From Pycnopodia helianthoides (Eukaryota; Echinodermata; Asteroidea; Forcipulatida; Asteriidae), in contig CM063253.1 of the NCBI GenBank assembly GCA_032158295.1, positions 1,333,001 to 1,397,000 on the forward strand: a stretch of 64,000 nucleotides of DNA, written 5' to 3'. Shown piece by piece: positions 35,501 to 45,864 of the stretch. The notes beneath the pieces are model-generated. The model worked only from the letters and a program-made list of their open reading frames with translations, searched no databases and was not told the origin of the DNA. The translations under genes and the position numbers were made by a program. How positions within the stretch are numbered: position 1 is the first letter of the stretch; every line of letters starts with the position of its first letter.

Positions 35501-38500
35501 GTTGTTAACAGGAAGAACAGTTATATCGAAAAATTGACCCAGTACCAGATTGCCGTATTTATCTGAAACTGAATAGACAAAACGGATTTCCCTGGGGTTT
35601 GGTCCGATTTCCTTGAAGGGAGGCATGTAGGCTATCGTGTGGTGGTCGATGTCTTGCTGTTGGAAGGTACGAGCCCCTTGGATGGTGGGGTCTTTCATCG
35701 GCATGACCACCCCGATAGTCGAAAAGATGCGACCGGCGTCCGTCAGACTGTGCGTGGCGATGACGTAGGGAGGAGTGGTGATGGTATAGCGGAGTTCCTC
35801 ATCCTCCGATTCGGAGTCGGTGTAGCGGAGATGCTCTCGCGTGATGTAACCGATGTCCGTTTCCTTGACCGTGATGGCACTGGTGACACCGGCGACTATC
35901 TCCGGTGGGAGGTCGTGGACCGGTGAGATGGTGACGAGGACCATCTGGGTGGGGGAGACATTCGGCGGGATGTGATTATCAAGAAGGACGATGTCGAAGG
36001 AGTCCATGAACTCTTCACGACCGAGGTGGTGGTAGTATATCATTCCCCGGAACAGATCCCTCTGTGTGAAGTCGGTCACTGGATACCCAAAGCTGTCCGC
36101 CGAGTACTTCTTGAGAATTTCACCGGCCATGGGAGGGTTCGTGATTCTATAGACGATGTAGTTATCGTTGGAGTCTTTGTCGGATGCCAAGAGAGCGAAG
36201 CGTGTGATGCGTACGGTCTGACCTTCATTGACCTCAATTTGAATATTGCGTATCAGCGAGGGGGCACTGTCATCGCTTGGGAGTATATTAATGGGGAATG
36301 AGGTATGCACAGTTTGTGACATGTCACTGATTCGCAGTTCGATGCTGTCCTTTAACGTGTCACTATCGTCATGGCGATACACCACAGCTCCAGCTTCGAT
36401 GTCGCGTGGTGTGAACATGATCATCGGACGATTGTTCAAAAGCAGCCTACCGTGGTGAGGACCGCCTACTACTTTAATTCTCACCATGTTTATATTGTCA
36501 TTATCTACGACCTCAAAGTTCTGTGGGTGGATTGGACGGGACTGCCCCTCCAGCAGGGTCAGTCCACGATTGATCGATACTCTTGGGGCGTTAGTCTGGG
36601 TGGGATGCACAGCTACGGTTAGCGTTATGGGCTCACTTTTGGCAAAGTATTCATCGTATACTTCAAACTCAATTTCAATCAGTCTGACTTCCGGGTAGCT
36701 CCTGTCCGGCGGCTTGTACGCGATGTTGTAGCGCAGTAACTCCGCCTGGCTGAAGGATTCAATTGGTCGACTCTGGTCGTCGAGGTGCACAATGCTGCCC
36801 TCACCTGGGCCCGGCGGCTTTGAGACGTAAAAGACAAGCTTGCTAGCCGCCGTTTCATCGTCTGTACCCGACATCACATCGGTTGTAATGGTCGTGAAAA
36901 TAAACTGATCAACGTCCATGATGTATTGGGCTAAGAAAGCTTCCGTCGGGTACTGATTCTCAAAAGCTGGATCGATGTTCACCATGAGCTGAAAGCGCTC
37001 AACAAACGGTCGGTCGTATTTCCCAGAATCCTCCACCTCGATGGTCATTTCGATATAATCCACATTGGGTGACGGGGGTAAAATATGCCGGTAGCGAATA
37101 TTCAAGTACAAAAAGTCGTCACAGTTTTCGTAAAGCGCCCTCACCTGCCGGGTTTCTTCCCCCTCTCCCTCGATCAGCTCTCCATAGCGCGGAAGACCGC
37201 TCGTCACAGTATTAATCCTCACAAAACAAGAAGCGCCCGGCGAGCTGCGATTGAAGTCGAAATCTAATATGCGCATATCAATTGGATCCGAGATGCCGTT
37301 GAACTCGTCGACCTCGATGTACATCATTGGACGGATGACGCGGTACTCCTCTTGCGTCACGTTGACATGGAGGTAGAACGTCTCTATAATGGTGTCTGTA
37401 CTCAACAGCATGTACACACGGAGTTTGATGACGTCATGGTCCAGGAGGGGGGAGCCGGAGTGGATGTAGCTAATAGATCCGGGGAAGAACTCACAGTCGA
37501 ACACCTGGAAATGTCAATACAAATGTCGTAACTAACTTTGCTTCAATAGATGTAAAAAATAACGACCCGGGATAAACAGGCATGCAACTGTAACTTCACC
37601 AAAAAAGAGGAAATGACAAAATTTCAATGATTTTGTACAGTGTTTTTTAATTTTGAATGGTAAAACTGAGAATTAAAAAGAGGAAATCAGCTGATCCGAG
37701 GAAAAGTTGCATGCCTGGATAAAGAACATTTTGTTTTTTACCACACACCGATGTGTGATAATTATCACGCAACCACTCAGTGCTTCCGCGAATCCTGTAG
37801 GAAAACAAACAAACACTAGGCATACTACTTGGGTAGGATTCGAACCCATGCCACTCCCAACCCCCCCCCCCTCCCCACCCCGGCATTTTAGAGCAGATAC
37901 CTTTGCTTAAGTTACTTCCTACTTGTATATGACATTAGCGTTGGTACAGGTAGGTGACTCAGCAGAAAACCAGGTAAAATGTTGCAATTAGGAGGGTTTT
38001 GACAAATATTACCCGAAAAGGTTTTTTTTGTACAAGTTCAACGGAGTATTTTTCACCCCAGAATTAAATTCAAAAACATGCCATCAAAACGGATTGAAAG
38101 TGATCACTGTACCCATCAGCCACAACCCAACCATTTCACCATCATGTGTCACTTTGATACATTGTACATTTCATACCCCTTCAATCCATTTTGGTGACAT
38201 CTTGTAAAAGTAGTTCTAGAGGAAATAAAATGGAAGAATCTCAAGGGAATTTCCCAGGTTATAATTGGCTTCCCTTTATGACTCCAGAGACTTTGTCAAC
38301 CGTAAAGCTCTATGATTTACAACTCTAGCCTTTTTAAGACCTTTTTATACAGGACTTATGGTAGCAGGGGGCTGTGTTTACAACACACTGTAGTTCTTTA
38401 CATGCTCTTACGGAACTAGGCCATTTCTCACAGTTGATTACCCAACAAAGAGTTCTACATATCTAAAAACATCTACCATTGAAAAGGAAATGTAGGCTAC

Positions 38501-41500
38501 TTGTGTTGGATCTCTACAATCCTGTTTAAATTCTTGTTAACAACAGCATTCTGAGGATTACATCAAAGCGAAAGGGTTCATCTGTACTAAAGGCTAATCT
38601 GGGATGCGTTTTCGCAGTCGTTACCAATAACTGTTTTGGTTGACTTGGCCATTGGTTAATCACTAGGCAATGACCGAAACAGTTATTGGGTTACGGCCGC
38701 GAAAATGCACCCCTGTAGAGTTACACCTTTAAAAAGTGTTTTAACAAATTCTCAGCTAAAATTATGAAAAGTAGAGGGAAAACTATGACTTTTGAATTAC
38801 AATTATTAGAATTTGATGAAACCTTACAATCACCATAGAAGTAATAAAGAGAACAGCCACTTCCCATACCGCCCGTATAGCCGCGCCGTTCCTTATGGCA
38901 TCTAAAATAGCATACCCTCGAAAAACCCTGACATTTGCTGAAAATCGAATGCTGCACAGGGCATCAAAATAGTGCGCCTGAAAATTAGGCGTGGTTTCTA
39001 TGCGTGGTCCGCAACTTTAGCACGCCCGTCTCCAACTCATACAGCCCGGCTGAGTGTACTGCGTAATCTTGTTGTTGTTCTACAAATTCATTAGCCTTCG
39101 AGAAAGACTCTGCTTTATGGTGAAACGTCAGGCCGTTAACTATTTTTTGCACACATTCTTAGCGATGGTATGCCTTTCTGCACAGACGAGGCCTGCCAAG
39201 CCAAACTATTTTGTGCTCCATAGAGCACTTCCGGGTGGGCGACTAGAGCGAGTAGACTTACCAGAAACCATAGAGCACAGGGAGATTGGCTAGCTCGTCC
39301 ACGCACTGGGGCATGGTCGATCTAGTCAATTCGAGAGCTTTGTCACACACTGTCACACTGTTTCTGGTTAGTCTAGTCACTTTAGTCGCCCACCCGAACT
39401 TGCCCACAGATGACAGCAATGGCGGCAAGCTTCCCGTTCTGTTTTCAACAACGAGTTGGAACCCTAATCTATTTTAAATTGACATACCACTGTAAGAACT
39501 CATTAAATAGCAGGGTTCATACAAATGGTCCAGAAGTAACTTCTGGGAGCGCTCCACCTTTAGTAACCTTCAAGCCTGAGTCATCTGTTAAGATAAGTTA
39601 TGGGATGTACGGCAGAGGGAATAAGGAAATTAAGAAAGGAAATCTTACAGCATGGAATTTTCAGATTTATATACACGTGGTCTTTCAAGGGGCTTAGCAT
39701 CGTGAAGTATAAATGTACAATGTAGTCATTTTTAAAGCTAGGTAACTCTTTTTTAAGTTTTCACGATTTTGTAAAAAAAATCTTTTGGGGTTGTTTTAGC
39801 GTAAATCGCTGTGTGCTATTCAAAAAATATTACAAAGTGTGTAAAGAGTGCAGTAAACGGTTTCCCTTGTAGGCCTATATCATAGAAAAATGCTCCACAA
39901 AATGTATCAGTTGCTACTCAGAAAATCATCATTTGCTACTCATTATTAGCATCAAGTATATTCAGTTCAAATACTTTACTCTGCAAAATTTGCTGCATGA
40001 AAAAACTCCGTGAAGTGTCCTACATTCCTAGAGCTGCCGACAATTACATATTGCAATCAGGGAGATTTTAAACAATCAGGGAGATATTTAGAGTCAAATT
40101 CAACATGATAGGGACAAAAATTCCATAATCAGGGAGATTTACAAATTTTATTCATCAGAACATGGTAAAGATTTGGTTTATTTTCACGGAACTTTCCTGC
40201 AGAATCAGGAAGGGCTGGCAGGCCCTGCATTCCTCCTCGCATTCACGACTGATAAGGTTGAACCTCTCTAACCTTCCTGTACACATCAACCCAGTGTACT
40301 AATAACGGAGCCAGACAGGATAAATGGTCATGGGGTGATTGTACCATTAAACCTCCAGCTGCTGGAGCTGGAGAGGGCATAATGGTTGTACCCTAATACT
40401 GTCAAAATGTCACATTAACCCACCACAGCCTTAACACCTCTCAACAGTTACAATTTCAGAGTAGGGACAATACGCTTAGGTTTACTCATGTTCTTGAAAG
40501 TTTATGGAACTATGTAATTATGTATCTAAGTTCCAATTTAGAGGTAAACTTACTCTCAAGCTGTGTTGATCACTAACTTCACACAACTTTATAATAAAAA
40601 ACACCTTTTGGACATATTTTTGACAAATATTGACACCATGAATTGTTTTAATTGATTGATAACCATGGATACAATACACACCTGCTAATGAGCTACATCA
40701 TTATCCATTGAGGTGGTGCCTCATTCTTTAACCTCTAGGTTTAATGGATATTTGATTTCCCCCCCCCCCCTCCATACCAAGTGAGTAACTTTTTCAAGCA
40801 CTTTTTAACAGACGTTTAATAATTCAGAGTAGGAAATTCTGCTTCTCAGGTCTTGAATATTGTTAAAGGCAGTGGACACTTTTGGCAATTACTCTGAAAG
40901 AAATACATTACCATAAAAACTCAGTAAGGAGCACCTGAGAGCTGCTAATAGTATAAAGCATTGTGAGAAACGACTCCCTCTGAAGTAATGAAGCCTTTTT
41001 TCAGGCACCTGAAAGCACACAATTCTACGCAACAAGGGTGTTTTTTCTTTCATTATTGACTTGCAACTTCGATGACCAATTGAGAACAAATTTTCACAGG
41101 TCTGTTATTTTATGCACATGTTGGGATACACCAAGTGAGGATACTAGTCTTTGACAATTACCAACAAAATATCCTACCTTTAACTCCAAACAGTGGCCTG
41201 TGCCTATAGCAGCCCAACTTTTGGACTGCGCATTGACATGACCTATTTAATCTGCCTCAGTTATAAAGCATCCACGCGAACTACAAGTTTAGGTTGTGAT
41301 CGAAATATAGTTTGTGAAGTCACATTGAACTTGTGTATGCCTTGACTGAAGTCAAAACTTCTAGAGTTTTCATAAATAATTTCAAAAAAGAAAATGGTAA
41401 TTTTCAATTTACAGCTTGATTGCGTGCTATTATTATATTTATTATTATTATTATTTTTATTATTATCTCTTTCTGGTAATGAAACCAAGGGACCCTCATA

Positions 41501-44058
41501 AGCGACTAGCACTGTGACCCGTAGGCCTGAAGGTACCTGTGTGGAGAAGACGATGAAGAAATTTCAGTTTTAGATGTGGGAGGAAAACCCCAAGTAGGAA
41601 AAAACCCACACAATCGGGTAGAGACTGAAAACCCAATCCACATACAGGGCTCCGGTTCGGGATTCGAACCGGGGCCCACAGAGGTGAAAGGCAGGGGAAA
41701 GAAACCACTGAGCCAACCTGACTGCCCATATATTAATACAGGTCACTGCTAAGGTGAAGGGGCACAGCAATTATTCCCTGACAACGGGCACTTCCTGGAA
41801 GAAGAATTTGAATTTCTATTGCAAACTTTACAAGGGCACAAAGGGCACCCAGCATTTGCCAGACGGCTGCCAATACATAGGTGTGTAAATGGTTAATCCA
41901 TCGCCCTATTGCCTGGCGCATTGTGGGCAATGTGGATGATTCAACACACTGAATTTTCAGAAAAAAAAGGAAGCAATAATACCATTAAACAAGTGACTCA
42001 ATGGAATGCTCCCAAGATTCATACTTAATCAATTTCAGATGAAGGGATTGCATTTCTCCTCAAGTTACTGACGGTGAAATTGTATACTGGAAAAACAAGC
42101 ACTCTCAGGACTCTATACAAACTTTATCGAATTACTGGTAATAAAACTTGCTGGTCGTCCCTCGGGGTTGGGATTCTAAAGTCCAGTACAAAGGTTCAAT
42201 AACCAATATGACCTCCACCTTACCACTTCACTGATTAGTTTACTCACTGTTGCAATGTTTGTAGTATTTCAGGGTTTTAGTTTGACACCGAGAAATTTAG
42301 TCTTGAAGTCTCATCAGTGAACCTCCATTGTAACTCTAGACAGTAAAATACCAAACAGGCTAAGTACATAATTGGTATTTATTGGGGGGAAAATTGCTCA
42401 GCTTCAATCTGAAATTCACTTCAGTAAAAAGAACTAACCCTCCACAGAAATATTTTCTGAAATACTGTCGAAAGAAATAGTATGCCGACCGCACAAATCA
42501 CTGCTGCTTATTCCATTACAAATGTCCATATAACATCCCTGACAAAAATATTATTTTTTCATTTTTTTCCCCTCTAAAACCTGACAACCAAAATTTGATG
42601 AACGGGTGTGTCTATGGAAAAGAGGATATGAATTAATTAACTCATCCCCAAAAAACAATGATGCACATTTCCCCTAAGACATTGAAGCTCACTGAAATCT
42701 TCAAAACTGTGACCGCCCTCAAACTAAAGAGTCTCCGAAACTAATTCTTTGGTGATCGCTTCACAGCAGCGGAGCGAGCACAACCGGGAAGAGGGAGGTG
42801 ACAGGATATTATTTTAGACAGCGACACAGGGCAGGGCAGGAAGTCATTATTGAGAGAACTCATTAAGGGGGAGGGGACAGGTGTATTTTAAGGTTTCTGT
42901 GCACTCCACAGGTACACAGTGAAGACTTCAGGACGATCTCCCACGCTGTACATGCCTTTAGTTTTCTCCATGATCTGATGACAGTATTCCAAGATCATCA
43001 GTGACGGTCAAATTAGCGCCCTTGCTTACTGAAATTTGTTTGTCGTCGAGTAAAGGTACAGCTTGGCACAGCGAACCAGAAACCAGTGAACTAAACTTCA
43101 CTGTCATCCGCTAAAATTTAAGATAAGTAAGGTTTTGAAGCTTGGTGCAGCAAATAAAATAAGAATTAAACTGTTTACCAGTGACAACTTTATAAAAGTA
43201 ATCTTTTCTTGGAAGAAGTGGAGGTTCTAAAAAGAACCGTTAAAGGAACATTACAGAATTGGTTTTGCTAACAAAACAGTTGCTGGCAGTGTAACTGTAA
43301 GCACTTTATGTAATCTACCATATACATAAACTGACAAACCTGTAGAAGTTTGAGATCGATCGGCCATCTGGGTCACGAGAAAATAGTGAAAAACCGATTA
43401 CACATTTGCATGAAATCATATAGATTCAACAAATGAATAAAACGCTCACTGAGCGATAAACTCCAATCGGAAAATTAGTTTATTCATTTCTCATCAAATA
43501 TAGCATTTCAGACAGAAATATTTCTGATGTTTTCTACTATCATCATCATTATACTGTGTAAGTTTTATGTAAATCTGTGATCAAAAAGTATATTTTACAA
43601 GTTTTTTTCTTACCAATTCTGTAATGTTCCTTTAAATGTACTCTATTCGTCTTCGTCTTCGAGAGAATGCTGGACTGCTACCTTGGGGGTCAAGTAAACT
43701 GCTCTGACCTTCAAATCAAATTACCTCAACCCATGAAGAAAGAGCTCTTCAACCATAAAGGCAGAAACTTTCATCACATCAAATCATTATCAAATTACTG
43801 TAATCAAATCTTGAACACTTGTTTTACCTGGGGCTCCAGCTTTCCGACTCGTTGATAAAAAGGTTCATCCACAGCGACCTCAACCTTACACTGTTCATCC
43901 TCCTCAGGCGACTGAATGGCCAGTACCCTCTCATCAAGAACCACCGTCCGGCCAATGGCAACCTCCAATGGTTTGTTGACGAGCACCAGCTGACCAATCA
44001 CAGTGGTTGTTGTTATATACAGAACCAGGACCAGCAACAGGGTCAGCTTGGCAGCCAT
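22866..44058 (-). CDS. FREM1: FREM1-like extracellular matrix protein (10 coding exons)
   Basis: Coding exons in transcript order are 44058-43828, 37504-35280, 34652-32082, 31473-31122, 30352-29121, 28205-27963, 26658-26496, 25952-25868, 25412-25327 and 23065-22866. Summed lengths are one base short of a multiple of three, matching a frame break in the Calx-beta exon. With that base the product is about 2462 aa. Order: signal peptide (1-22), FREM N-terminal domain, 12 CSPG/NG2 repeats (to about 1675), Calx-beta (about 1676-1790), P/G/Q/Y-rich insert (about 1794-2204), Ser-rich linker (to 2285), C-type-lectin domain (about 2338-2462). Only FREM1 among FRAS/FREM proteins ends in a lectin domain, and human FREM1 also has 12 CSPG repeats and one Calx-beta. 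Vertebrate FREM1 is secreted and joins FRAS1 and FREM2 in basement membranes. The insert makes this protein longer than the human one (about 2180 aa). Confidence 0.9.
23201..23309. repeat. 23-bp tandem repeat
   Basis: About four and a half copies of aacatctaataatcagattg plus aat, in the last intron of the FREM1-like gene. Confidence 0.85.
23530..23644. repeat. GA-rich microsatellite
   Basis: An almost pure AG purine tract of about 115 bp interrupted by single A or G insertions. The matching minus-strand frames of Leu/Ser are artefacts of the repeat. Confidence 0.95.
24555..25215. repeat. About 210-bp tandem repeat in FREM1-like intron
   Basis: Three copies, with tgcatgtgtt at 24629, 24840 and 25049, and shared blocks taatacactcttggtcactg and ctattaggcaata. 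The copies differ by about 5-10 per cent. Function not evident. Confidence 0.85.
25327..25412 (-). CDS. FREM1: FREM1-like exon 9: middle of C-type-lectin domain
   Basis: Acceptor ttttttatcag, donor ATTG|GTGAGA. It encodes YHGNLVTISTSKIYNWIRSV then SERRELWI, the CTLD helix 2 and WIG strand (FREM1 YLGNLVTVFS...WLWDI....FWIG). 86 bp, phase-compatible at both ends. Confidence 0.9.
25868..25952 (-). CDS. FREM1: FREM1-like exon 8: start of C-type-lectin domain
   Basis: Acceptor tacacccag, donor AAG|GTAACT. It encodes GWLELDGMCYFISTEAETWN then NAQRSCRE, the canonical CTLD opening (GW....G.CY......TW..A...C). It is 85 bp and joins exon 9 to restore CRERYHGNLVTI. Confidence 0.9.
26496..26658 (-). CDS. 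FREM1: FREM1-like exon 7: pre-lectin segment
   Basis: Acceptor gttttggtgtag, donor GAAG|GTAGGC. It encodes PSDCTTTSKDDFIMEEDTGT then LYKCDGNRWIRVEWS, following human FREM1 just upstream of its lectin domain (NCTLE...FHFEEG..KLYQCNG..WKAWS). It ends TGCGE, in phase 1, where the lectin domain begins. Confidence 0.83.
27575..27955 (-). mobile_element. 3' end of an L2-like LINE
   Basis: The minus strand encodes a decayed C-terminus FYAAAPNLWNNLPYQIRHGI then LTEFKTLLKTHLF, the usual end of L2/CR1-type reverse-transcriptase ORFs (AAP.LWN.LP..IR......FK..LK..LF). The 3' tail acgctatataaatgcttag plus ATT units resembles the SINE tail at 60072-60430. 5' truncated; adjacent to the exon 6 donor. Confidence 0.75.
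27963..28205 (-). CDS. FREM1: FREM1-like exon 6: Ser-rich linker
   Basis: Acceptor gctcttttacag, donor GTAAGT at 27962, exactly 81 codons, phase 0 at both ends. It encodes LHGIASSPTVVHGR, a run of 12 serines, then PPERPDD and STAEHRGKVTGESTQP. It is low complexity with no recognised domain. The symmetric phase means it could be skipped without breaking the frame. The L2-like LINE relic starts within about 10 bp of its donor. Confidence 0.65.
28538..28878. mobile_element. TTAA MITE, family C, copy 1
   Basis: TTAA-bounded. Blocks cacattttgtgtgattt, tgagctcaattggtcatcga and tagtgtacagggccttt are shared with 44595-44947 and 49314-49640. A partial second copy follows directly to about 29060. Confidence 0.8.
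29121..30352 (-). CDS. FREM1: FREM1-like exon 5: Pro/Gly/Gln/Tyr-rich insert
   Basis: Acceptor gtgtaaccag, donor ACA|GTAAGT at 29120, 1232 bp, about 411 residues. It starts DGTCQGETHG, in phase with exon 4, then three paired cysteines (SCCLEG, LCCQDQ, ECCPP), then long low-complexity sequence of short Tyr-Pro units such as GIYPQGAGVYPQDGGVYTQ. Aromatic, proline and glutamine residues dominate, and hydrophobic core residues are scarce, so it should be extended or disordered. Vertebrate FREM1 has a much shorter linker here. Exon edges and phase make it part of this gene. Function is unknown; cross-linking or an adhesive role would be speculation. Confidence 0.82.
30468..30640. repeat. Interspersed repeat family F
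   Basis: Shared blocks gcatttcatctttgagatgg, cacttccactggaaaa and ggggcaacagaggccaatgg. Related pieces lie at 31640-31750, 31858-31965 (inverse), 45020-45200 and 54880-55050 (inverse). Confidence 0.65.
31122..31473 (-). CDS. FREM1: FREM1-like exon 4: Calx-beta domain with a frame break
   Basis: Entered from exon 3 in phase 2, it reads FDLKWPKIQFMRADYMVCET then VGTLQINIRRVG and FVDMRSV, the first half of a Calx-beta domain. The conserved second half, TATSGVDY...LQFDPG, WDVEIIPDELEE and VNAILG, continues in another frame from about 31341 to a GTATTT donor at 31121. One base must be added near 31341 for both halves to join. The alternative entry frame hits TAA seven codons in, so it does not rescue the exon. 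Both exon edges fit their neighbours' phases only if the shift exists. It could be a sequencing or assembly indel, or a real frameshift allele. Confidence 0.8.
31806..32080. repeat. Composite repeat with duplicated splice-donor flank
   Basis: The segment cactacaaaataaacaggaa and on through the donor (31806-31837) is repeated at 32050-32083, where it forms the real exon 3 donor flank. Between them are 20-bp perfect inverted repeats at 31838-31857 and 32020-32039 flanking a family-F fragment. Confidence 0.75.
32082..34652 (-). CDS. FREM1: FREM1-like exon 3: end of CSPG 5 and CSPG repeats 6-12
   Basis: Acceptor ccatttctag, 2571 bp, ends at a GTAAGT donor (32081). It completes CSPG 5 (YIHGGSEVPRDDFTL) and holds repeats 6-12, with lead-ins NDQLPVILPG, NQAPGIVFGN, NDETPILTVS, NDEPPEIIKN, REPLQLINGG, DALPALIINR and SQPPRLITNL. 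The typical S.F.Q..L....I.Y.H motif recurs. Seven-plus repeats in one uninterrupted exon is notable, and exons 2 and 3 together carry all 12. Confidence 0.93.
35280..37504 (-). CDS. FREM1: FREM1-like exon 2: N-terminal domain and CSPG repeats 1-5
   Basis: Acceptor acatttccag, exon 2225 bp. It opens VFDCEFFPGSISYIHSG, the conserved FREM continuation, then EVDEFNGISDPID (FREM1 VPEFNGLSQAID). Four complete CSPG repeats and most of a fifth follow, with the diagnostic lead-ins NQYPTEAF, NAPRVSINRGLTLLEGQS, SAPSLIRNIQIEVNEGQT, LPPEIVAGVTSAITVKET and NQAPVIFANNLMVPEGG. CSPG repeats are cadherin-like beta sandwiches. The donor is AAG|GTATCG at 35279. Joining to exon 3 restores the sequence GRVRYIHGGSE. 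Confidence 0.92.
38601..38713. repeat. Foldback element
   Basis: Inverted arms ggatgcgttttcgc...ccaataactgtttt and aaacagttattgggttacgg...gcgaaaatgcaccc, about 40 bp each with a few mismatches. Confidence 0.65.
39232..39396. repeat. Foldback element with 37-bp arms
   Basis: Arms 39232-39268 and 39360-39396 are reverse complements with about four mismatches (cgggtgggcgacta at the tip). Short AT-neutral core. Confidence 0.75.
40863..41183. mobile_element. TTAA MITE, family B, copy 3
   Basis: TTAA at both ends; left end AAGGCAGTGGACACTTTTGG; interior cgactccctctgaagtaatg. Inside FREM1-like intron 1. Confidence 0.75.
43240..43635. mobile_element. TTAA MITE, family A, copy 3
   Basis: TTAA-bounded with ends AGGAACATTACAGAATTGG and complement. 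It ends about 190 bp from the exon 1 donor of the FREM1-like gene. Confidence 0.85.
43828..44058 (-). CDS. FREM1: FREM1-like exon 1: signal peptide and N-terminus
   Basis: The chosen ATG (44058) has an excellent context (AACATGG) and opens a clear signal peptide, MAAKLTLLLVLVLYITTTTV. An in-frame open stretch extends 28 codons further upstream but contains no better ATG. Mature sequence starts near QLVLVNKPLEV and ends RVGKLEPQ, matching the FREM1 N-terminus (CKVEV...P..QRVGKL.PQ). The donor GTAAAA at 43827 is in phase 0. Confidence 0.88.
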
Positions 44059-44169
44059 GTTGGATGACCTTTTGATGTGACTGATGACTGGAGGACTGGC
44101 TACTGACCGACCATCAAGGGGGGGGGGCCTTACGATGACCACTTTAGCAGCTTGTCTTCATAACAAACC
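44059..44169 (-). promoter_or_regulatory. FREM1: FREM1-like 5' leader with short upstream ORF
   Basis: A good acceptor (ttattccttcttgctactgcag) precedes 44169, suggesting the first coding exon starts there and that a non-coding exon lies upstream. Within this leader an upstream ATG (44161-44159) opens a five-codon frame MKTSC ending in TAA at 44144, out of frame with the main ATG. Such upstream frames often lower translation, which is inference here. Confidence 0.45.
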
Positions 44170-44201
44170 CTGCAGTAGCAAGAAGGAATAAAAATCACAC
44201 T

Positions 44202-44598
44202 TTAAAGGCACTGGACACTAATTGGTAATTACTCAAAATAATTGTTAGCATAAAAACTTACTTGGTAACGAGCAATGGAGAGCTGTTGATAGAATAAAAC
44301 ATTGTGAGAAACGACTCCCTCTGAAGTAACGTAGTTTTTGAGAAAGAAGTAATTTCTCAGTAAAATATTTGAATTGATTTCGAGACCTCAGGCATGAGGT
44401 CTCGAAATCAAGCAATCAAGCATCTGAAAGCACACAACTTTGTGTGACAAGGGTGTTTTTTTCTCTATTATTATCTCGCAACTTCGACGACCAATTGAGT
44501 TCAAATTTTCACAGGTTTGTTATTTTGTGCACATGTTGAGGTACACCAAGTGAGAAGACTGGTCTTTGACAATTACCGAAGGTGTCCAGTGTCTTTAA
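44202..44598. mobile_element. TTAA MITE, family B, copy 4
   Basis: Ends AAGGCACTGGACACTAATTG and GGTGTCCAGTGTCTT. An internal private palindrome cgagacctcaggcatgaggt plus ctcg sits at 44380-44407. Its right TTAA is shared with the next element. Confidence 0.8.
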
Positions 44599-44947
44599 AG
44601 GCCCTGTACACTATTGGTCAGATCGAAAAACACAAATGTTCACAGATTCACACATAACTTACATGATTTAAAGTAAGTAATGGTAGAAAGGGTTCCTTAA
44701 AATATTTCTGCCTAAAATGCTATCATTTCTGAGAAATGAATAAAACAATAGTTTTTATCGCGCGCGATAATAAACTCGAACAGAAAACACATAAGGTCTC
44801 TTTTCACTATTTTCTCGTGACCTCGATGACCAATTGAGCTCAAATTTTCACAGGTTTGTTATTTCATGTATATGGTTAATCACACAAAACATGAACTTTG
44901 TTTGCGACTGTTTTGTCAGCTCTACCAATCCTGTATAATACCTTTAA
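44595..44947. mobile_element. TTAA MITE, family C, copy 2
   Basis: Begins at the shared TTAA (44595-44598) with AGGCCCTGTACACTATTGGT and ends TAATACCTTTAA. Carries the cgcgcgataa core of the family. Confidence 0.8.
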
Positions 44948-45317
44948 CTAAGAGCAAAACATCATTATTTCCCAACTAGACTATGCCTCTTACAAATCTC
45001 CGCTATTTCAAAGTACTCAGTCTAAATTTCAAGCCTGGAAAATAATCTTTGATAGAGCCAGGACAATTTCATTTTGAATAAAGGGCACTTCCCTTGGAAA
45101 CTCTTAAAAGTCTTTGGGAAGCTTTTGAAGGGGCACCAAGGCCAAGACCAGGGGCAACAGAAGGCCATGGCCTCCGTGGCTCTGAGTAATTTCAGGCGAG
45201 CCCCCTTCTCCAAACTCACACGCCAAATTGTTTCCTGAAGTTGTGACTGCACTGTAATTATTGTCAAGAAGGAATCATTTGAAATGCTCCTGTGACAATG
45301 GTATCCCACAGTCACAC

Positions 45318-45864
45318 TCAAAGCCGTAGGTCCTGTGTGTTGAGTAATGCACGTAAAAGAACCCAGTAAACTTCTTGTTTTAGTTCTGATGGCAAAACTT
45401 CCGTCCGGATAACTGATGTTGTGTTAGGGATTAAGTACTTTGTTACACCATTATCGCTGACAAAATATCCAATCTCCAACGATAATTGTTTATCGTAGTA
45501 AAACCCATGGAGGGCTTTATCAATAATGTTCAACTCGTAAACTTGGCTTGAAGGAATATCACTCCACACAAACTCTTCACAAATGCTATTATTGTATACT
45601 GTGCCGGCAGGCTTGTTGTATTTAGGGAGTATCAGGATCATGTCATTCACAAATACCCATTACCAAAGCCATAAAGAGCTCGTGAAAAATGTTATTGTGT
45701 TGACGAACTTGTACATTGCTTCCTGCCAGGATCGTTTTTTTTTCCACCACTTGTAATATAAACATGCTCGGAGCACTACTGGCAGAGCTTTGCTCCAGTT
45801 CACTGCTTAAAATTGACGTCCCCCTAAAAACCACACACCGAATCTTTTTATAGCCGAAGTCCAA
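45318..45864 (-). pseudogene. Unrecognised coding relic in two frames
   Basis: Two minus-strand frames of 73 and 110 codons meet at 45650, where one ends (GICE, stop) and the other continues (NDMILILPKYNK). A single frame change would join them into about 180 residues with protein-like composition. I recognise no family. It could be a decayed exon, retrogene or element ORF. Confidence 0.25.

Larger units (their letters stand above)
37505..43827 (-). other. FREM1-like intron 1 (6.3 kb)
   Basis: No further exon recognised. Holds a SINE piece at 37690-37925 (minus), foldback elements at 38601-38713 and 39232-39396, family-B and family-A MITEs and a family-E repeat. Confidence 0.6.
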
